A stretch of 64,000 nt of DNA from Oleispirillum sp963668495 (GTDB lineage: Bacteria; Pseudomonadota; Alphaproteobacteria; Rhodospirillales; Rhodospirillaceae): NCBI GenBank assembly GCA_963668495.1, contig OY764545.1:496001-560000 (forward strand), in the 5' to 3' direction. Position 1 is the first letter of the stretch, and each line of letters opens with the position of its first letter. Below the pieces are notes generated by a model. It was given only the letters and a program-made list of their open reading frames with translations, did not search any database and was not told the origin of the DNA. Of the stretch, positions 60,449 to 64,000 are shown one piece after another. The position numbers and the translations under genes were made by a program.

Positions 60449-61201
60449 TTAGTGAGATTTACCACCCGCAGTGACGTTTTCCAGCCATGTGGTCAAATCG
60501 TCAATGATGGCATCACACTGGGTTGGGTCATACTCACCAACACCCGATGTATCGCGATGATTGCACAACCAGACAGTTTTCATGCCCCGCGCCGCTGCCG
60601 GCGGCAAATTTTTCAGGCTGTCTTCCACAAACACCGCCTGCGTCGGGTCAACACTGAGGGATTGCAACATCTTTTCATAAGACAAGTCATGGGGCTTGGG
60701 TACATAGTCAGAGGCTTTAATATCAAAAATCGCGTCGAACACGCCATCAAGACCCAAGTTGTGCAAAACCTTTTCCGCATGTGCTTCCGACCCATTGGTA
60801 TAGATCAGTCGGCGACCGGGCAAGCGGCGCAAAGCTGCCGCAAGTTTGGGATCCGGCGACAGCACCGAATGATCGATGTCGTGCACATAATCCAAAAACT
60901 GCTGTGCTTGCATGCCGTGCTCTTTCATCAAGCCGCGCAATGATGTTCCGTATTTTCGGTAATAGGTTTTTTGTACCTTGTACGCATTGGCAGCATCCGT
61001 TTGCAGGTATTCCGCAATAAACGCCGTCATCCGGCGATCAATCTGATCAAAAATCGGAGACGATGGTGGATACAGCGTATTATCCAGATCAAAAATCCAC
61101 ACGGAAATATCTGCCAGTGCCTCTATCGGCATGGCTTTCAGTGAGACGTGATTTGGAGCCTGTCGATTGGTGTCCAATGATCTTTGGATAGAACGAGGCA
61201 C
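60449..61201 (-). CDS. HAD-family pyrimidine 5'-nucleotidase-like hydrolase
   Basis: The 250-residue product has HAD motif I in WIFDLDNTLYPPSS, motif II in LIYTNGSEAHAEKVL, and motif III/IV in KPHDLSYEKML with VFVEDSLKNLPPAAARGM. The order and the LYP after motif I match the pyrimidine 5'-nucleotidase group (yeast Sdt1-like). The GTG at 61201 has AAGGGA 6 bases before it. An ATG at 61132 would give a shorter N-terminus. It is upstream of dapD on the same strand. Confidence 0.86.
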   Translation of the reverse strand: MPRSIQRSLDTNRQAPNHVSLKAMPIEALADISVWIFDLDNTLYPPSSPIFDQIDRRMTAFIAEYLQTDAANAYKVQKTYYRKYGTSLRGLMKEHGMQAQQFLDYVHDIDHSVLSPDPKLAAALRRLPGRRLIYTNGSEAHAEKVLHNLGLDGVFDAIFDIKASDYVPKPHDLSYEKMLQSLSVDPTQAVFVEDSLKNLPPAAARGMKTVWLCNHRDTSGVGEYDPTQCDAIIDDLTTWLENVTAGGKSH

Positions 61202-61340
61202 GTAAATTCCCTTATAACGCTTGACGAAAAATCACCACACCTCACAATACGAAGAAACGTGCCCTATGGCACCATAAATTGGCGATCACATCGCATTCTA
61301 ATCGTTTCATGGTTTTGTTTGCGCATTAAGGAGTTTTCCC

Positions 61341-63092
61341 TTGCCCGCTGATATTCCTTCATCTGCTTCCAGCCAAAAGGATATACGGTCCGTCAGCATC
61401 GCGCAGACTGCATTTGCCGGGCGCTCGGCTTGCATCGTCATCGTAACCGCGGACGGCGTACCGTGTTTTGAAACCCCCTCTGCTGCGCCGTTGGCAAGGG
61501 CTTTGAGAACGACGACCGAACCGAACCTTCCGCTGAGAAACATAATCGGGCTGGCGCAATCCAGTCATGAAACGGCAGTGGGCACCGTTCAGCTATCCGA
61601 TGGGCAATTCGAGCGGACATACGACGTCACCGTCATGCCTTTATCCTCCGCCGAGCCGGACTTGGGAGCCGGTGCGGTTATGATTTCCGGGCATGATGTG
61701 ACCTTACCCACCAGCATGCGCCGCACACTGGTCGAATCTCGACAACGCTATAAAGACCTTGTGGAAATTTCTGCCGCGTTCGCATGGGAAACCAATGCAG
61801 AGGGAAAACTGGTTTTTGTCAGTCCTCAGGGCGTTCTGGGATACAGCATCAACGACTTGATCGGGCAAAACCCGGAAAGTTTCTTGGCAGAGCCGCTGAA
61901 CGACGAAAACGTCCTGCCGTTCACGGCCCGGTCCCCCATCACCGACACAGAAATCTGGCTGCGGCGAGGGGATGGAAATCCTGTGTGCTTATTGGTCTCG
62001 TGCGTGCCACTGTTTGATGACAATCAGGAATGGTTGGGCGCACGCGGTGTCTGCCGCGATATTACGGATATTCGCGAACGAGATATTGCCATCGCCCGCG
62101 CCCGCAACCGGGAACGTTTGCTGAGCTTTATCGTCCGCTCCTTCCGCGACGAAGTTGACCCGGAAAACATGCTCGGCATTGCCACCGCCACCGTTGCTCA
62201 AGGCGTCGGTGTTTCCGGTTGTTCGATTTTGCGTATGCCGCCGGTACGGCTGGATGAAACGCCTGCCCCTGTTGATAAAGATTCCTTTTCGGTTGCGGCA
62301 GCATTCGGACGCATGGGAGGCGACGAAGACCTCGCCGCCATCACCTCTAAATTTCTGAGTGGGCAGGATGTCATTGAAATCACCATGGGCGATTGGAATG
62401 TTCTGGCAACCGTTACCCGCTATCGTCAGGCAATCAACGGGGCAATTATTCTATGGCGGGAACAATCCCGTGTCCCATACGACGATGATGACCGCATCTT
62501 GCTTAGTGATTTGTCGGCGCAAGTCGGCATTGCCATTGAGCAAATCAGCAATCACGAGCATATCCTTGCCCTGTCGCGCACGGACAGCCTGACCGGGTTG
62601 TTCAATCGCCGCGCATTTATTGAGGAAATGGACCGCCGGACCCAACGGCTGAAGCATGAGAACCGCTCGGCTGCATTGATTTACGTGGACCTTGATAACT
62701 TTAAGCTGGTCAATGATTTTTATGGGCACCGCCGTGGGGATGAGGCATTGCTGGAGGTCAAACGCCTGTTGTTGGCTGCTACTCGCCCAACAGATTTGGT
62801 CGCCAGATTGGGCGGTGATGAGTTTGCCCTGTGGATGGACGGTGCCGATGAAGATGTTGCCATCAATAAGGCAACACATTTGCTGAAAACGGCCATTGCA
62901 CTGGACAATTATTCCGCCAGCAAAGAAAAACAACTGACCATGTCCCTTGGCATAGCCATTTATAAGCCTGAGAGGCCGGAAACGCTGGACGCATTGTTGC
63001 TGCGGGCAGATACTGCAATGTACCAAGGAAAACATTCCGGTAAGGGATCTTACCGGGTTGCACCGGATGCGGACGTGAAACACGACACATAG
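61341..63092 (+). CDS. PAS-GAF-type diguanylate cyclase
   Basis: The 583-residue protein has an N-terminal PAS-like region, a second PAS domain near residues 135-245 (FAWETNAEGKLVFVSPQGVLGYS, then GVCRDITDIRERD), a GAF-like domain (250-405) and a C-terminal GGDEF domain (RTDSLTGLFNRRAF, FKLVNDFYGHRRGDEALL, RLGGDEFALW). The GGDEF site is intact, and RPTD five residues before GGDEF is a canonical inhibitory I-site. No membrane helix is seen. The start is TTG at 61341, with AGGAG 7 bases before it. A DUF2336 gene follows 7 bases downstream. Confidence 0.93.
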   Translation: MPADIPSSASSQKDIRSVSIAQTAFAGRSACIVIVTADGVPCFETPSAAPLARALRTTTEPNLPLRNIIGLAQSSHETAVGTVQLSDGQFERTYDVTVMPLSSAEPDLGAGAVMISGHDVTLPTSMRRTLVESRQRYKDLVEISAAFAWETNAEGKLVFVSPQGVLGYSINDLIGQNPESFLAEPLNDENVLPFTARSPITDTEIWLRRGDGNPVCLLVSCVPLFDDNQEWLGARGVCRDITDIRERDIAIARARNRERLLSFIVRSFRDEVDPENMLGIATATVAQGVGVSGCSILRMPPVRLDETPAPVDKDSFSVAAAFGRMGGDEDLAAITSKFLSGQDVIEITMGDWNVLATVTRYRQAINGAIILWREQSRVPYDDDDRILLSDLSAQVGIAIEQISNHEHILALSRTDSLTGLFNRRAFIEEMDRRTQRLKHENRSAALIYVDLDNFKLVNDFYGHRRGDEALLEVKRLLLAATRPTDLVARLGGDEFALWMDGADEDVAINKATHLLKTAIALDNYSASKEKQLTMSLGIAIYKPERPETLDALLLRADTAMYQGKHSGKGSYRVAPDADVKHDT

Positions 63093-63099
63093 GAAAAAG

Positions 63100-64000
63100 A
63101 TGGTGGAACCGTCAAAATCCCTATTGGCCCGTCTTCTCACCATGCCGGATGAAGAAGACGAAATCGGCTTTTCCTATGACGAGGCAAAATCGCTGGCTCG
63201 CCACCCGGACCCCGGTGTGCGTACTTCATTGGCGGCCCGCGAAGATGTCGTCCCGGAAGTCTTGTATTTCCTTGCATCTGACCCGGACCCGAACGTTCGC
63301 AGAAATCTTGCCGGGAACAGATCAACCCCAAGGCAAGCTGACTATATGCTGGCGGGTGATGCGGATGCCCATGTCCGGGTCGACCTTGCCCGCAAGATCG
63401 CACGGCTTTCCCCCGGATTGACCCCTGCGGAACATGACCGAATTCGCCACACCACCTATCTCACATTGGAAAAACTGGCACGCGACCAAATGCCGATGGT
63501 GCGCCATGCCATTTCCGACACAATTAAAAGCATGCCGAATGTCCCCAAAGACATCGTGAACAAACTGGCCCGGGATTTGGACATTATCGTTGCGGCTCCC
63601 GTACTGGAATTTTCCCCGATTCTGACGGACGACGATTTGCTCAGTATCATCAATGCCAATCCAATTGTCGGCGCATTAAGCGCAATTTCACGTCGACGGA
63701 ATATCAGTGCCCCCGTGTCCCATGGCATTGCGATCAGCCATGATGTGGATGCGATGATCACTTTGCTGGAAAATGACAGTGCGCAGATTCGTGAAGACAC
63801 CCTTAACCTGTTGATCGACCAATCTGCCGACCATGTGCAAATGCAGCATCCGCTGGCACATCGTGCCAATCTGCCGCCCCAAGCCGCGCAACGACTTGCT
63901 GTCTTTGTTACAGATCATGTACTGCACGCCCTAGCCGCTCGCCAAGACCTGCCGCCGGACACATTGGATGCAATTGATTGTGCGGTCAAAACACGACTGA
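63100..64000 (+). CDS. DUF2336 protein, C-terminus cut by window edge
   Basis: An uninterrupted frame of 300 codons runs from the ATG at 63100, with GGAAAAAG just before it, to the window edge. It has a HEAT-like helical start with repeated patterns (ARHPDPGVRTSLAAR, FLASDPDPNVRRNLAG, AGDADAHVRVDLARKIA), then a DUF2336-type region. DUF2336 proteins are common in Rhodospirillales and related groups and have no settled function. It lies in one operon with the diguanylate cyclase. Confidence 0.85.
   Translation, partial: MVEPSKSLLARLLTMPDEEDEIGFSYDEAKSLARHPDPGVRTSLAAREDVVPEVLYFLASDPDPNVRRNLAGNRSTPRQADYMLAGDADAHVRVDLARKIARLSPGLTPAEHDRIRHTTYLTLEKLARDQMPMVRHAISDTIKSMPNVPKDIVNKLARDLDIIVAAPVLEFSPILTDDDLLSIINANPIVGALSAISRRRNISAPVSHGIAISHDVDAMITLLENDSAQIREDTLNLLIDQSADHVQMQHPLAHRANLPPQAAQRLAVFVTDHVLHALAARQDLPPDTLDAIDCAVKTRL

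Overview
The window looks like chromosome from an alphaproteobacterium, probably of the Rhodospirillales type. The evidence is family content and gene order: the serB / miaA-ilvB-ilvN divergent block, the kdsD-lptC-lptA-lptB-rpoN-hpf-ptsN block, sdhCDAB, a cobalamin late-pathway cluster, rnfABCDGEH, dapD-dapE, and DUF1127, IalB and DUF2336 proteins with an alphaproteobacterial-type CheZ. The genus cannot be fixed from sequence reading alone. Most genes are ordinary housekeeping or metabolic genes, tightly packed, with clear intrinsic terminators at many operon ends.

Layout. 1-4.9 kb: branched-chain amino acid synthesis (ilvN partial, ilvB), tRNA modification (miaA) and serine synthesis (serB), with the miaA and serB start codons overlapping head to head; then msrB. 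4.9-12.4 kb: a sirtuin deacylase, an EamA exporter, a GcvA-like LysR regulator divergent from a DUF1127 gene, an IalB-family secreted protein, htpG, an NDUFA9-like protein and tRNA-Leu(CAG). 12.4-17.4 kb: an accessory region unlike its surroundings. 17.5-21.2 kb: katG and an MFS transporter. 21.4-28.6 kb: RNase D-like exonuclease, LPS export genes, sigma-54, HPF and PtsN. 28.7-34.3 kb: succinate dehydrogenase, a malyl-CoA-lyase-like protein and pyridoxal kinase. 34.5-41.6 kb: a chemoreceptor and the cobalamin nucleotide-loop genes, including two tandem cobT paralogs. 41.7-47.8 kb: a DctPQM TRAP transporter flanked by two amidohydrolases. 47.9-55.5 kb: pyrE, cheZ and the rnf operon. 55.6-64 kb: rlmN, an OmpA-type lipoprotein, dapE/dapD, a HAD nucleotidase, a diguanylate cyclase and a DUF2336 protein that runs off the end.

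The most interesting stretch is 12.7-17.4 kb. A 513-residue protein with a Q/N-rich, proline-rich N-terminal half and a glycine/alanine-rich helical C-terminus is followed by three paralogous, signal-peptide-bearing Sel1-repeat genes on the opposite strand. Each Sel1 gene is convergent with, and overlaps at its 3' end, the end of a plus-strand segment: the intact protein for the first, and start-less C-terminal-like remnants for the other two. A further remnant is followed by a small membrane-anchored gene on the plus strand. This is the layout expected of a polymorphic toxin with an array of orphan toxin-tip/immunity cassettes, but with an unusual tail-to-tail toxin/immunity orientation. The toxin and immunity roles are inference from architecture; no activity is shown by the sequence itself.

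Functional links between genes: Rnf, succinate dehydrogenase and the TRAP/amidohydrolase set point to a heterotrophic respiratory life using organic acids or N-substituted amino acids. MCP, CheZ and a GGDEF protein point to motility and c-di-GMP control.
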